A stretch of 64,000 bases of DNA from Tritrichomonas foetus. Lineage: Eukaryota > Parabasalia > Tritrichomonadida > Tritrichomonadidae. The stretch is from positions 1-64,000 of the forward strand of contig MLAK01000738.1 of NCBI GenBank assembly GCA_001839685.1, written 5' to 3'. Below the pieces are notes generated by a model. The model was not told the DNA's origin. It searched no databases and was given only the letters and a program-made list of their open reading frames with translations. Below, in pieces: positions 31,401 through 38,280 of the stretch (the first letter of the stretch is position 1; every line of letters starts with the position of its first letter). The translations under genes were made by a program, and so were the position numbers.

Positions 31401-33655
31401 TTTGGGTTTTGGGGATTTTCAAGGCTGAAAAGAGTATATCCAACAATTGGTGGCATTTTTTGATTATGAAAAATTGGCTCAATCAGCTCTTCAATCGGTC
31501 TTGTGATATCCAAAATAATGGTACTCGTATGACCATCAGAGAAATGAATCTTAATTGGTCGATTATTCTTAAGTAAGTAAATTGTCATTCCATTTTGAAC
31601 ATTTAGTAAGCGAAGAATTGTATCATCTTTAATCCAATAATACATATTCTTTAACATTTTAATAAGTAAAACATGATCATCGTCATGCGGAATCCCTAAA
31701 TTTTGTTCAACATAGGTTTTCATAACACTTCCAGTAAATTTCAAATCATATTGAAATCTTTTTGGATTTTCTTCAGTTAAACTCAAGGCAGTGAAAAGTT
31801 GAACTTTATCACGTTCATCTATTACATCAATAACTTCACCACCATACTTATCAGCTCGCTCTCTTGCACGTTTATGTTGAATTTTTCTTGTTATTGATGT
31901 ATATTGTTCAATTAGGAATTTAATGCGTTCTGAATCTTTACCAACAATTTTATATTTGGCAGTTTTGTCATTTCCTGAAGAAAATTGAATTTGAAGCGTA
32001 TTTGATAAAAGATCCAAAGCAACAATTGATGTATATGATATTTTTTCTTCAAGTACAGAATTTGATGGATTTATAAATCTTAAACAAAATGGAGCGACTT
32101 GAATTGTTAATCTAGATTGCTCTTTCTTTCCTCGATACTTTAATTCAATAATGTTATCATAAAAATTGTAACAGCCAAAACCAGGCAATTTCCTTAAATA
32201 TCTCAACAGTACTCGAATTGCATTAAATTGATCAAGACCTTTCAATGTTTTCGAAATTTGTTTAACTTTTGATGATAATTTTAATGATCGGCATGAAGAT
32301 GGTAAAATTTTATTTTGTTCTAATAAAACTGCTTCAAAATCAATGTGTGAAGGATCTTCAGATTTAGCAATTGCATAATATGCTAAAACTGTTGCGGCAT
32401 TATCTTCGTTTAAAAAAACTTCATCTTTTGCGAGTTGGCGAATAGCATCTTTAACTGCAATTTTGGCAGATTCCATTGTTGTTAAATCTTCTCGGGAAAA
32501 AATAAAATATTGTCGAACAAAATATAAATTTTTCATCGATTTCGTCTGTTGTGGAATAATTAAACTACCTTCAAGTGGTTTTGGTCGGGATTTTTCCGTA
32601 ATTTGAAATAATCCATATGTTAAATAAGCATCAAGTTCAAAATAATTAGCAATATCTACAATGAGTTCATCTACTGTTTTAGAAATGTCAATAATAATTG
32701 ATTTTGGATTAAAATTATCGGAATGAATTTTAACATGTTGTTCATTTTTAAAAATAAAAATGGATTCGTTATCATTTGGATTAAAACTTTCTAAATATTC
32801 ATTTTCGTGAATAACCTTTCTTTCAGTTGCTTTGTCAATCAAAATGGTAAAATATCCATCACGCTTTATATTCAAATTTTTAAGTGCTTCATCAAGTAAT
32901 TCAGCATAAGAACTGCTCATATTATATGTATATACATTTCCACCTTTTTTGAAGCCATCGTTGGTGACTAAACGTACATCTTTCCCTTTTAATCGAAAAG
33001 TCGAAGGTGATTGTTCATTCATTTCGTAATTTCGAAAAGTGCCGAAATTATTTGTTTGAAAATCGGCTTCTTGATCGCCGATAAAAATGTCAATGTCACC
33101 GTTTGGATCGTCACTATCAGATTCACTTCCGCTGGCGCTCGAGTTAGAAATTCCCATCACATCGTCAAGAGTCATTGGCTTTATATCGTCTACGTCGATT
33201 GTTTCGATAGTTATTGGACCTTCAGGAATCGGAATATCCTCTGTAATTTGGATTGGAGGCGGGAGACTTTCGAATGAGATTGGTGATGGAGGCACAAATG
33301 CACTCATTGAGTTATAATATGATGAATCACCGATAGAATTGAATAAAGATGAGTCCATTGATGAGTTTAAATTGTCTTCTGGCAAAATCACCGATTTAGT
33401 TGTTACAATAATCATATTACCTGTTTGCACCCCTTGTACTCTGAGTGACAATGATGGATCAAGCCATGTAGAGTTATAGTTTGTGCGAAGGAGCAGTGAG
33501 TACATTGAATTCAGGGATGACACGTACATTCCCAAATTTTGCATGGCTATATTCAAGCATTCACTGCCAGTGTAATCTAAATAGTATTGGTATGAATTCG
33601 GCGCAGGATCCTCTAAACTATTAGAGGTGTAAAGGGTTACTAAACCCGAATCCAT
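16424..33655 (-). CDS. Giant talin-like protein with five tandem FERM heads
   Basis: About 5,743 residues from one uninterrupted frame. Five FERM-like units follow each other at about 400-residue spacing. Each has a ubiquitin-like lobe, an (F)KRRF(F/Y/L)V(I/F)(S/T) block opening the helical lobe (near residues 378, 775, 1182, 1567 and 1980), and a PTB-like lobe beginning (I/L)R...L..FG. These words match talin-type heads, where KRFFV-like sequence starts F2. An acidic Asp/Asn-rich linker follows (about 2200-2268), then a rod of some 3,450 residues made of helical bundles. The last residues (LERLNLEANVIHARKLLEKSEK) resemble the C-terminal dimerisation helix after the I/LWEQ actin-binding domain. 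It would link membrane and actin in adhesion; this is inference. The longest frame starts at 33700, but the ATG at 33655 follows TCATTTTTTTAGTG, an initiator-like sequence, and is preferred. Confidence 0.88.
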   Translation of the reverse strand: MDSGLVTLYTSNSLEDPAPNSYQYYLDYTGSECLNIAMQNLGMYVSSLNSMYSLLLRTNYNSTWLDPSLSLRVQGVQTGNMIIVTTKSVILPEDNLNSSMDSSLFNSIGDSSYYNSMSAFVPPSPISFESLPPPIQITEDIPIPEGPITIETIDVDDIKPMTLDDVMGISNSSASGSESDSDDPNGDIDIFIGDQEADFQTNNFGTFRNYEMNEQSPSTFRLKGKDVRLVTNDGFKKGGNVYTYNMSSSYAELLDEALKNLNIKRDGYFTILIDKATERKVIHENEYLESFNPNDNESIFIFKNEQHVKIHSDNFNPKSIIIDISKTVDELIVDIANYFELDAYLTYGLFQITEKSRPKPLEGSLIIPQQTKSMKNLYFVRQYFIFSREDLTTMESAKIAVKDAIRQLAKDEVFLNEDNAATVLAYYAIAKSEDPSHIDFEAVLLEQNKILPSSCRSLKLSSKVKQISKTLKGLDQFNAIRVLLRYLRKLPGFGCYNFYDNIIELKYRGKKEQSRLTIQVAPFCLRFINPSNSVLEEKISYTSIVALDLLSNTLQIQFSSGNDKTAKYKIVGKDSERIKFLIEQYTSITRKIQHKRARERADKYGGEVIDVIDERDKVQLFTALSLTEENPKRFQYDLKFTGSVMKTYVEQNLGIPHDDDHVLLIKMLKNMYYWIKDDTILRLLNVQNGMTIYLLKNNRPIKIHFSDGHTSTIILDITRPIEELIEPIFHNQKMPPIVGYTLFSLENPQNPKPLDTRFSIPEVCTQWKSLLFKRRFYVISGEVLSNQVAAHSTLCDCREHFLSGTCNATEEEIIEFAILGLYANANDPSDVKKITNIDVSQHVPKGFKVTKKFTKKFMDKLTNSTPTDRFSAARSYLGKVRRLNGFGEEKFTVIYTDLSQQYKGNFKTIRDASILIGPLRIILMMPPEKNEEKVIQIIPYRLLVSFESLGHRLILKFMNNEMKISSCELKIREIDTVLMLINFNIKIIRDLMLAKQRKKQKEQEDNAKKLNGGWIDENGVLRSKMIDFYVTKDLTKSEGLPRIWLELELTGKQVVEFLTPLMKLDSSIEWAILMRLVRQQWKWIPPDKSLEIADPERCSILYILVAKPMIKIVFSMGVTKSIILPIYRTVGFLVPLIASKLGLKTAIGFTLYLPRQGKDPLPLDTNISIPEQTPVYDELLFKRRFFVISKFDTEDDNSLYQTFCDVRALILSGSVDMASEYALKLMYYALKADYKLPLTKETIPKDPTDFLPKGMKPKERVPKFLLDMMKNYPVETKREAMLEYIRIARSLPTFGTESYEIILVEEKKDTIERINCFVFVGPYRVYIKDETLKKELYSVQYKQLLGVNYTDEQMSIKYRSKNDVNKGLQIHIESLLSPQIAGLILSHLEIHKQILMKRIETNDATVPSDKLDFITIFCYDIDHAVKCTYDIKMNGKQVIHHACKYLGIDPEGQYSCLLRISEDQFEWIKEDTILGTLNPVKGLTIHIYLEYMPIQITAPVSNYTRTMLLKISKPIKHLLDEIAFKMFIDNPTGYTLYRQDSNEIDPLDLSMPIPEQVFDFSKLIFKRRFLVFTKEDVKSPINAPQIFPDVKENVLTGPVVAQTNQALELVCYAFMAQAKSIEEAQATPIPNDLQQYLPIGTNIKQGFHSKVKSVMTSRSSSRMTVEKAITSYIIVASKLKNFGCEIFDCYDFPVSSEQKKREKQKKRFLNISIGPNSIVLFDPQTKKDIIFSPYKNIVKVQLIKNNIILTMSSGQGQTAKLNKITIISDKASRITKLLQNYRRIVLPMLNDRDRIQKMPQNHPILSQLLDPSNLASNGIKLKVSRQLNHPNPSIFNFSKRYTCDNAIQVGLNYISYRQEGEYMILTTNFRKRIDTEYHWLSENDGLNDAELVDNSHLFLMKEMPYCQVISERGYVKEIFVNMRNVIFDLCSQITALPQFSLGLHLGFTLYEIWDGVHRPLDFLYTVPAETENYTELILKRRFYLFTKENLREELNLRSAFRDVRNQVLSGKMIIPEETVVELAVYSLYYNASKMTDVLPLISSIDETKLQFIVPANIKSTTTLLKKFKAAATVIVPLSPLQAAYKYVVLANSCIGFGMEEYKCFYTELNNITVIHVPAIIKLCPYYISILNDEKGNSEIMKFIWSNIIDYKREDIITKIKIQNENGMIYNLELESVDDCREIFSFINDMMDLLMRPDLAHYGEFDEDTNDNVGFDDINFGFNFDDAVDDFNYDDINTIEAYENDALIDDAIRDDDANYDFEDKDIDLGRPNNEDDWKWRASTEGLMMTRTNLMLDTLENDLQGLSSLNNLNTDDLNDRLNFAKDELMKFGDIDDNMKNQFLSINNCLDSLRETTQEMSSGDFDPVKYNDKFNSQLAATLEAFKSAKTVCGLKINEIKLKHNEDTDDFGSQSIKGDSKLSFNLLGLSQLMENLMNQMNAKNQLLKPVSLEINDISNSMIDQSNSVTSLSAVLLENKDMNIIPHLITPLLLQIRAEQVQLKDVFGAAKAKGVNTEDFDILLDKLNKMITNIENTPGLTVDSAPKTAKFTLIPGDARNLPSLIESLQNTLNLIDAIKDLEDIKDINDVHPQLEQASKQFSSSITALLQRSKILQANPMNDIARAESIQMLNKLEESMKIIKPLIANVDVNDPNVKKLSKSLTKSINQVDDELLHISTINITPNNIQAIEEDLSGLLDKYSALDHELKDKLHSENSDLMDNSLKELNESKFLISRYLTLLQENPASGETVAKIQKVVCGIHAELPNLRKFARMIEKKTKEIVFPVLIERLAANIKASLIEKSPSEDVTKCTHISKFRQIQLDTGKILNQLNQATNSSMVKRDAELVERLTNLTNRVRSNYIKQIDLRNDLQAHPYNTDIITRGLELIDELDLTALKVQNAARQISDSSMSVLLGNNINSLLKDLKMANTSLDNAPLGVFYKPPDEDTIDELDGLLNSFTNLMAHGIELPSIKTRPVIYNDLKIQVKALLPIIPTFLEAGKGQSLDFYSMTPGMLGKIVQIKSVVDQTKGLEETNGMLASLLNKFELLMKGDIPDVDTSFECLKKTSKALDNFAEVSSVLAALPNITDEARQLLSNLVLKSKDLNATLIRDIKIGDQDSLEMDKNLILDFKSLISQIPSPIRTSLDSDNFDKLIVCVSNLSTMANYAINSIRQLPYRKNISIDSSKYKKISKDDEIEESISHVRNQSNEMKDYLDKLIECQELKSKPATLKLLNEMIDSLKPILTFSDGMEEKDVIKVLIKLKDSRAFMKESSELVAPVVNDKNLVSCERIRMDNIITLIRVLQSPHLTNETSKKMKKDLLPALTAIVPQFNDFIVRSDVNRIDSLIVPLNKYFDLVKQSISNLESPKKVVQQHVVDDNYRESGIVLPILMENPDFGDFQQYVSAIFEICSKYTSLPLLTIRFTTPLQIRKDLITTENSNAIHKVIDAIGSDATSLNSELADDLSNMISLLVSSPESIPHYLGHASRISYPALTTRNILFASSAVRTAISGINDNSAKIDLLEKLAIQTARRAAIQLSFVQPLFKEIENEMHETPNIYNNRQQFWLAHASRSLKSTDTSLLIQCPSIPTLVFNFVPMRRIHQNLTQFVDAFDSSPKLHQPSKDFEDWLFQSDMAVIALFMAHLDQIVTICDDILSPSSNKVPSELKNFVRKVSNILKETDRGVFCNYLSLIELAKHYINFSDNLFVKMKAIFPENLTIQISSSLESISKIKPIINYWANNLNNLNEFQFTSIINSCSQPTILRANVSKDIVQNLTSVVALEMAPGNSSITHLLATINAALAQNLNNADKPRSAAEKAASIALEHVARPPYEPSVITKELMRLAKALSILHDKMEKYHPIDYLDLPTDTVDQNDHDGLFDGIEDRDIQNYLRDIQKYLIELSKYSIKSAASSNTKSSIITFNNEKYPALQEEITNITDCDKRGILSIDELINTLSKSQVISRLPKKDMLNMTFQNFQNFLLCQRLLCLKQQQISEFPIVISRLNQVQENEEFEFEKDDISASFDFIIKQFDKLNDHKSLKSIQRNYLPDQVLTQQIILSKLLHEQQMFPVSSSKFVKRLHRSMESLLNAAIEQLKTSNTKSFSDDEVETIINRGNSHMRLIQQLSHIQQLILSEDLEFIKFYQSPEGQEIIVMPLSLEQVSNEQKQIASEINLISKPDILSSLLKNYQHENSVIKMRVIKGLLNVLISNEAENFMIRPIEPTTNGILEAAFTEQNRQLVNNFEKDSVSSFIDTEIFTKAQQFSYSIYLRTNLLRLLLNAKGMQIVLNSNGAHISRTLKPGASVSSSDIDSNKDSIIMQVFNESPDNEIINLSMNELSNQQVILAQASSLIANGVVNLKINLKASLHSLMRSIQPEKIAEMTSNSDIFNGIKPLEQSEVCSSYLLNDYSNSKLLNAERIRFVINLFNISFPDLKQHLSNNPINADEIPPKRQICWRSEADIIISKPNNSSQRINSLTEDDRIGVYYTLLAEEKNIIENNSPSLTQFDLLEDQIFEIETSKQIMHEITLWNNKLKENENNLHIYNEIEINNYPSLLNIQNERPLIERALAASKVIFEVYELAKRRAALCPELTNHQMQQRIGEHNKKKISKLINNLKEQFENGHSLPKILIELTPEQRIIQQQMLQHLAKQLSKDQFIESSGIKIDNRDTQQDLVLHFLDVLLDQIVSNPNSLSLTNVISMKELVTICDQSPLHIARLSLYNKIMNYLGESIQSLKLEAFLNGEEAKSDEILLPFSYTDLKPIHELLRVSLSLQSKSSEILIAHDGFTEKSYAREIRAVNKLALQMKPDELILTNNQRFYEKKAGFALELNLFNQLLNDQHIKSVQTQESQQPKDEELHQNLLNMVRSVLSIVPTMFNLPSSETKSLLLTLIRQSLVKLSLIYNIPNLANYPNELNYLTNSMPQLVSSYIVIKNSLPSDLLVNPKSILQHMTNLSINGLSLNNVKCNRKFKSNLTKLINELRIIEASLILPLNHEQVRSVQNRSFSLLANSIQSLDVKKINFDFTGFNYAVVTSRGNNYNEIHEINESADELQKSVTKLYKSSIINLTEVDNKEKFMKLRQNLVDFINKNTNNPYLIIRSLQTTPDVQLIIKNSRNTLNSSLSHFTNSIRSNEKTSENNSLNDLINSISLAQAAMLRGFTIQNRNQFNVYSDAISMFSSALSNISVLTDSSRNKSSATIRRSVRSLNRTINQLSDELSNEEISRQERTTNDENKIELFKLQFAKSINQLAQFSLCTASVIASSQVPETRSTFTKAENEFFNSLILDLKECALNLHRINTDIHASENFSNEINNLLTIVSQFINESMDVKTEITIQQAISEIIMINKSLTSTIIASSNMTDVVPLTPDIAAADLLYKSFVLPQVPNDTFGLKVQDAFNPLDSLFKSFNLQIESTIELSSDKSFAQNSTIASEMNQAADKLTFALEQVLRVSTTIHDVEAQNELTNHCSAASNKFDSLLKMLRNKFLLKDNSFVKKGNKQAKSVTSSLNKIQKVAKKSLKQGIKDQEHSSLIQKLLLSFDKLIVAHGALQISIDRMRNKQSITNRDWAIRISEIELADAYFTICCLKRFKEEPERISNFDSLLSFVDLLIAECVEAHKISSMIENESSEDAEFKVIERTKKLGNINSVFIETGGEGTDEEKQLKNSLKSLNKNILYLQQSAEASIEANNITSKIKTQNKDNKFTPNSMSSPAMSFKKNLTRNDLLERLNLEANVIHARKLLEKSEKILKNMKK

Positions 33656-33669
33656 CACTAAAAAAATGA
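33656..33669 (-). promoter_or_regulatory. Initiator-like element of talin-like gene
   Basis: TCATTTTTTTAGTG directly precedes ATG on the minus strand. It fits the trichomonad initiator (TCA followed by pyrimidine and T/A) at the usual distance and decides the start choice. Confidence 0.5.
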
Positions 33670-34527
33670 TTTTTAAAATTCTTACAAATTCTGAAAGCAT
33701 TGTATTTATAATTCTAAACTATTTTTGGATGAATACATCATGATTTAAAAATATTATTATTTTATTTTTTATTTCATTCTTTAGAATTTAATTTTTGAGG
33801 TTTAAGTATCAAACAATATATGCACATTTTAGTGCTTATTATGAGATACAAGCACATAAAATGATCATCAATAAATTGAATTAATTCAATTTTGATTTAA
33901 GTAAACGTTCACTTCTCATCTTATCTTTCATCTGATTTTCCATATCACATACCAACATATCTTTTGTTTCGCTTTAAATCCTAATTTTTTAACATTTTCT
34001 GGATGATGGTTCATTTTGTTCTTCATTATATAGAATGAGGAATTCATTAGATTTTTGAAACTGTGTTTTTTAAGTTAATAATCAACACAACAGTTTCATT
34101 TAAATGATGTGTTGTTATATCTAGCAGAATGAATATAGCCATAATTTTGCTCGAACAAATTGTTATGTAAAATTCAATAAAAATGTGGAATATTTAGTTT
34201 AATGTAACTTATTGGCTATTTACACTCCTTTTGTTATATTAGTTATTAAAACATCACTTCACAAAGCTCACTCCAAAAAATAATAATTTGAAGCTCAGTT
34301 ATACACGTCAAATTTTCTCTTTTATCTTTCAAATTCGAGAAAAAGCTCAAAGTTAAGTAAATTTGACTGTTTTATGTGCGGGATTCTTATATAGAAAAAA
34401 TTAATTCTGATGCAATTTGAAGAGCTTTTTCATAAATGTCATGGAATTCACTTTTTCTATGCATGACTTAATATCTCACTTTTAAACGGCTTTTTTATTT
34501 TCAAAAAAATATTCAAAACTTCGATTT

Positions 34528-34533
34528 TCATTT
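34528..34533 (+). promoter_or_regulatory. Initiator-like element of RasGAP-like gene
   Basis: TCATTT, 12 nt before the start codon, fits the trichomonad initiator motif and spacing. Confidence 0.45.
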
Positions 34534-34539
34534 CCGCGC

Positions 34540-35949
34540 ATGTTTATTGAGAATCTTAAGAAGCTCTTTAGCCAAGTAGAAGACATTCACCACCAGGAGC
34601 CAGCCAGGTACTACTTGCATGAAGGTCATCGCAAAGGAATTAATGCTTGCCGCCAAGTTTTCCATTTTTTGAAGAAATTAAATATCTATAATTACATCAC
34701 ACGCGAAGAAGCCCTCCCAGATCACCCAGCATTTCGTCAAATTAACGATCATATCAATAAAATCGTTGTATATTACCCAGATTACGAAATAGAACTGACT
34801 AGTCAAATATTAAGAAAATTATTACCGCAAAACCCACTTCCTTTCCGCCGTAGTGTCCTGAAATCAATGTCACTTCGAAGTGCCGTTATTTACGTCAGCG
34901 ATATTGAGATGAAGCCAGTCCCAATTCCCGCAAAAGTTGATGGGTATTACGATTTTGTTGCTCCAATTGCTGACAACAAACTTCATATACCCCTAATTCC
35001 AGAAGATCCAGACACTACAGCCACTTTACCGCCATCGATTCACTTTATTGATGATGATAATATTGGCGGGCTAGATCCAAAAGCAATTTTGATTGACAGC
35101 GCACCAAAGACAGGCCGTTTGACACAATTTCATGCTTTCATTTCACTCATTGCACGCTCAAATCCAGTTTCTGGTCTTATGCAATTATTCCATGATGCTC
35201 TAAATTCATCCGACCTTACATTTGCCACAGCCACATGCATACTTGCAGCGAGTGAACCGACAATTATCAGTTCGGTTCTCAGAATCATGATGAGGGATTC
35301 AGTTTTGGACCATTTTCTTCGATCTTTATGTTGTTCGGTGAGAAAAGCTGTTGTTGGATCTACTTCAGGCAATCTCGAAATGGCAGCCCTCTCTAACATG
35401 TTTGTAATCGCCTCAGAAGGCTGCTGGTATTGCACAAAGGAAGTTGCAAGTATTACCCAACTATTTTTCACAATTTGCAACATGCTGAAACGTGGCGTAG
35501 AAGTTCCACCTTTGGCGATGTACATTTTAAGGTGCGCACTCACAATTGCTGCATACGAAGATGCATGTGGTGATGCTGCAATCGGAATGCTAATTGAATT
35601 GGTGATCCAGCCGTTTGTTGCAGGTACAAATCTTGAAAATCAACTAGCAAATATTAAAAAGGCGATCATTTCTTATCCAGAAAGCAGACAAAGAGAAAGA
35701 AATACAGCTGAAGCAACAATCATTTCTGTTCTTGAACAAGAAATCATCGTAACACCAGATCCAGAAAATGATGATGAAAAGAAAGACTTGGAGACCGTTT
35801 ATAAATTCCTCACTAAAAATGCAGATCCATTTGTGAGGTTGTTATTGATTTTGAACTCTAAAACATATTTACAAAGTCCTTCAGTACAATCTATAATGTT
35901 CGCTTTCCAGAAGGCAAACGATATTCGAACACTTGAAGCGAGCTATTGA
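34540..35949 (+). CDS. RasGAP-like helical protein, probably lacking the arginine finger
   Basis: A 469-residue, largely helical protein. From about residue 195 to 385 the pattern resembles a RasGAP domain: a leading LMQLFHDALNSSDL helix, then helices ending in LLR-like SVLRIMMRDSVLDHFLRSL, and late helices (PPLAMYIL...AAIGMLIELVIQPFVAG) where RasGAPs carry FLRxxxPAIxxP. The stretch that should hold the LFRxN arginine-finger motif contains no arginine, so GTPase stimulation is doubtful and it may instead be a binding domain. The N-terminal 190 residues are unassigned, and the C-terminal 60 are charged and helical. It lies divergently from the talin-like gene. The family call is tentative; an unrelated helical repeat is the alternative. 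Confidence 0.8.
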   Translation: MFIENLKKLFSQVEDIHHQEPARYYLHEGHRKGINACRQVFHFLKKLNIYNYITREEALPDHPAFRQINDHINKIVVYYPDYEIELTSQILRKLLPQNPLPFRRSVLKSMSLRSAVIYVSDIEMKPVPIPAKVDGYYDFVAPIADNKLHIPLIPEDPDTTATLPPSIHFIDDDNIGGLDPKAILIDSAPKTGRLTQFHAFISLIARSNPVSGLMQLFHDALNSSDLTFATATCILAASEPTIISSVLRIMMRDSVLDHFLRSLCCSVRKAVVGSTSGNLEMAALSNMFVIASEGCWYCTKEVASITQLFFTICNMLKRGVEVPPLAMYILRCALTIAAYEDACGDAAIGMLIELVIQPFVAGTNLENQLANIKKAIISYPESRQRERNTAEATIISVLEQEIIVTPDPENDDEKKDLETVYKFLTKNADPFVRLLLILNSKTYLQSPSVQSIMFAFQKANDIRTLEASY

Positions 35950-36599
35950 AGGGTTCAATTATTTTACATTTTTTTATTTGATTTATTTATTTGATTTGAT
36001 TTCCACTAAATCATGTTGGTATACGAATTTTCCTAATTTTTTTCCGCCTCTATTTCATTTGTTTTTATTTGAGATAAAATAATTTTGATCTCAGGGGGAT
36101 AAAATGAGAGATGTTTGAACAACATTTTAACTTCCCCGAATATTGGAGGAGAGAATGGCGCATGAACGTTGATAGGAATCAACGTATTGAATTATGAAGT
36201 CAATTATTGAAAATGAAGAGAGTTGGTAAAATTTTTGAGAATGTGTGTGTGTTGTTGATTGTTGTCAAACACAATTCAATATTTTGTGTAGTCATGACAA
36301 AATTGAAATGCAATACTTTTCTCATTGAAAAACAGTGAAAATCCTAAAAATACTGGTCTGAACAATATAATCATGATTAAAGGAGTTAGAATGGTACATC
36401 TCTCAATTTTTTTCCTGAGTTGATAAAAATAAATTTGAATGAATTTATCACATTAAAAAGGATTTATGAGATGTAAATCGACTTTTTATCCAAATAAAAT
36501 GGTTGTTTACTATCATAAACAGAGTTATTATATATAGTCTAATGTAAATATTTTGGATGCAATAAATTAATCTCATTATATGATTAGATAATAAGATAT
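35950..36599. other. Spacer
   Basis: 650 bp of AT-rich sequence after the RasGAP-like gene, including TTTATTTGATT repeats in its 3' flank. An antisense 72-codon frame at 36448-36666 overlaps the kinase start and is judged accidental. Confidence 0.5.
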
Positions 36600-37859
36600 A
36601 TGGAAAAATATAACAAAAAATTAAGTCGAAGATATTGTGAAGATCAGAAAAGTGAAAAAGTGCCATTTAGAATGACATCATCCGGGAAAAAAGAACGAAA
36701 ACAGCTCAAAACAGGCGACAGAATTGCTGACTTCACTGTTGTTAAGGCTCTCGGCCGTGGCGGGTATGGTGATATTTACTATGTAAGTTCAAAACTTCAA
36801 CCAGACAAAAATTACGCAATGAAGGTCGAGAATATCACTGGCAAAAAAAGCCACTTATTAATAGAGAAAAGAGTTTTATCAAAACTACAAGATTCCCAGT
36901 ATTTCCCGCGGTATATTGCGTTTGGCCAAACAACATTATTTAAGTATTTAGTGATGGAATGTCTAGGTCCTTCACTTTCGACAGTCAGACGTGTTTTACC
37001 AAAAGCAAAATTTTCTTTATCGTCCTCACTTCGAATCGGAATAGAAACTTTACGAACAATCGAAGCTTTTCATCAACATGGCTACGTTCACCGAGACATC
37101 AAACCTTCGAACTTTCTCATCAGACCAAGCTTGAGTACTCCAATTCTACTCATCGATTTCGGACTCGCCAAAAAGTATATCAAGAAAAAGACTGGTGATG
37201 TAATTCCTCCCAGAGAACGTTCAGGATTTGCAGGAACGACTAAGTATGCTTCATTAAATGCCCACGAAAATAAGGAGCTTGGAAGGCGTGACGACCTCTT
37301 CAGTTGGCTCTTTTCATTATTCGAAATTATGACTGGAAAGCTTCCTTGGGTTTCTTCACGTGACAAGCAAGAAACATATGATTCAAAACTTCTTGCTGAT
37401 GTTGAAGGTTTTTGCAAGCCACTTCCAAAACAAATTTTTTCGATTTACAAATTAATTAAAATGTACAACTACGAAGATGAGCCTGATTATAATTTAATCA
37501 TATCATTCCTTGTTGAAGCAATGCGTGAAAATGACTGCAGCTGGGATGATAAGTACGAATGGCAATTACTCAGTCATGAAGATCTCCTCAACTTTTCGGT
37601 GATGACGATGAGTCCACCAACAGGGGATCAGCCACTTATCCCCTCAAATTTACCACAGCCAATTATTCCACAGGGAGGAAATTATCAATCTTCATCGACT
37701 TTCACAGAAAGTTACGAAAGTGAAACATCAGAAGGATTCATCCCATCAAAACCGAGGCCAACGCCTGGATCATGCCCAGCACAAGAGCCGAAGATTGATA
37801 GAATGCCAACCGGAAGCGGAAGAAGAAACAGTACAAATAAGAATTGTTTGATTCAATAA
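36600..37859 (+). CDS. CK1-family serine/threonine protein kinase (TTBK-like)
   Basis: A 419-residue kinase. The catalytic domain spans about 40-325: glycine loop LGRGGYGDIY (51-60), lysine in YAMKVE (K75), catalytic HRDIKPSN (164-171), DFG (186-188) and the CK1-specific replacement of APE by a KYASLNAH-type motif (about 215-222), followed by RRDDLFSWLFSLFEIMTGKLPW. These mark the CK1 group, closest in look to tau-tubulin kinases. The tail (about 335-419) is Pro, Ser and Thr rich and probably regulatory. All catalytic residues are present, so it should be active; substrates are unknown. Met25 (36672) is a possible later start, preceded by a CCATTT initiator-like word. The stop codon overlaps TAAA. 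Confidence 0.95.
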   Translation: MEKYNKKLSRRYCEDQKSEKVPFRMTSSGKKERKQLKTGDRIADFTVVKALGRGGYGDIYYVSSKLQPDKNYAMKVENITGKKSHLLIEKRVLSKLQDSQYFPRYIAFGQTTLFKYLVMECLGPSLSTVRRVLPKAKFSLSSSLRIGIETLRTIEAFHQHGYVHRDIKPSNFLIRPSLSTPILLIDFGLAKKYIKKKTGDVIPPRERSGFAGTTKYASLNAHENKELGRRDDLFSWLFSLFEIMTGKLPWVSSRDKQETYDSKLLADVEGFCKPLPKQIFSIYKLIKMYNYEDEPDYNLIISFLVEAMRENDCSWDDKYEWQLLSHEDLLNFSVMTMSPPTGDQPLIPSNLPQPIIPQGGNYQSSSTFTESYESETSEGFIPSKPRPTPGSCPAQEPKIDRMPTGSGRRNSTNKNCLIQ

Positions 37860-38280
37860 AATATTGTGTGAACAAATTTAACAGTTTAATTTATTAATTA
37901 ATCTTTTAAAGCTTTTTACGAATAAACTAGTTGAAACAAAAAAATTGATAAATTTATCAATATTTTGATATTCTTTCGCTGAGATTTTTTTCTATTTATT
38001 TATGGCATAAACACTAATTTTTTCATTTATTGGCAAATGGTGAATAATTTAGGCTTTTGGATCTTTTTTGGGAATGAGATAATATCATTTATCTTCGTAA
38101 TTCATGCATGTTGGTTGGCAATATATTTCTAGTAAAGAGGATATTTCTGTTGATGGAGATTATAAATGGTAAAGCCTTCTTGATCTTTGGTAAATTACTA
38201 ATTTGGAAAATTGACCTATATTGACAAAGTTTGTTTGTAAATTCTGGGTTCGTTTATAAAAAAGAATTGGCGAGCTTGGA
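37860..38280. other. Spacer and SNF2 promoter
   Basis: 420 bp without a gene. CGTTTATA at 38251-38258, 23 nt before the SNF2 start, belongs to the recurring ACGTTTA-type words of this window. Confidence 0.5.
38251..38258 (+). promoter_or_regulatory. CGTTTA-type promoter word before SNF2 gene
   Basis: CGTTTATA, 23 nt before the start. The same core is found near the starts of the importin, CCDC40-like, 53732 and mariner genes. The function is inferred from recurrence only. Confidence 0.35.

Larger units (their letters stand above)
33656..34539. promoter_or_regulatory. Shared divergent promoter region
   Basis: About 880 bp between the talin-like giant and the RasGAP-like gene, transcribed away from each other. 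TCATTTTTTTAGTG abuts the talin-like ATG on the minus strand (33656-33669). TCATTT lies 12 nt before the other start (34528-34533), and TTTAAACGGC at 34481-34490 recurs before the CIP2A-like gene. No gene is seen inside. Confidence 0.5.

Noticed and set aside
33656..33700. Fifteen extra N-terminal residues of the talin-like protein
   Set aside because: This stretch contains the initiator-like TCATTTTTTTAG directly before a second ATG, and the first head domain begins after that ATG.
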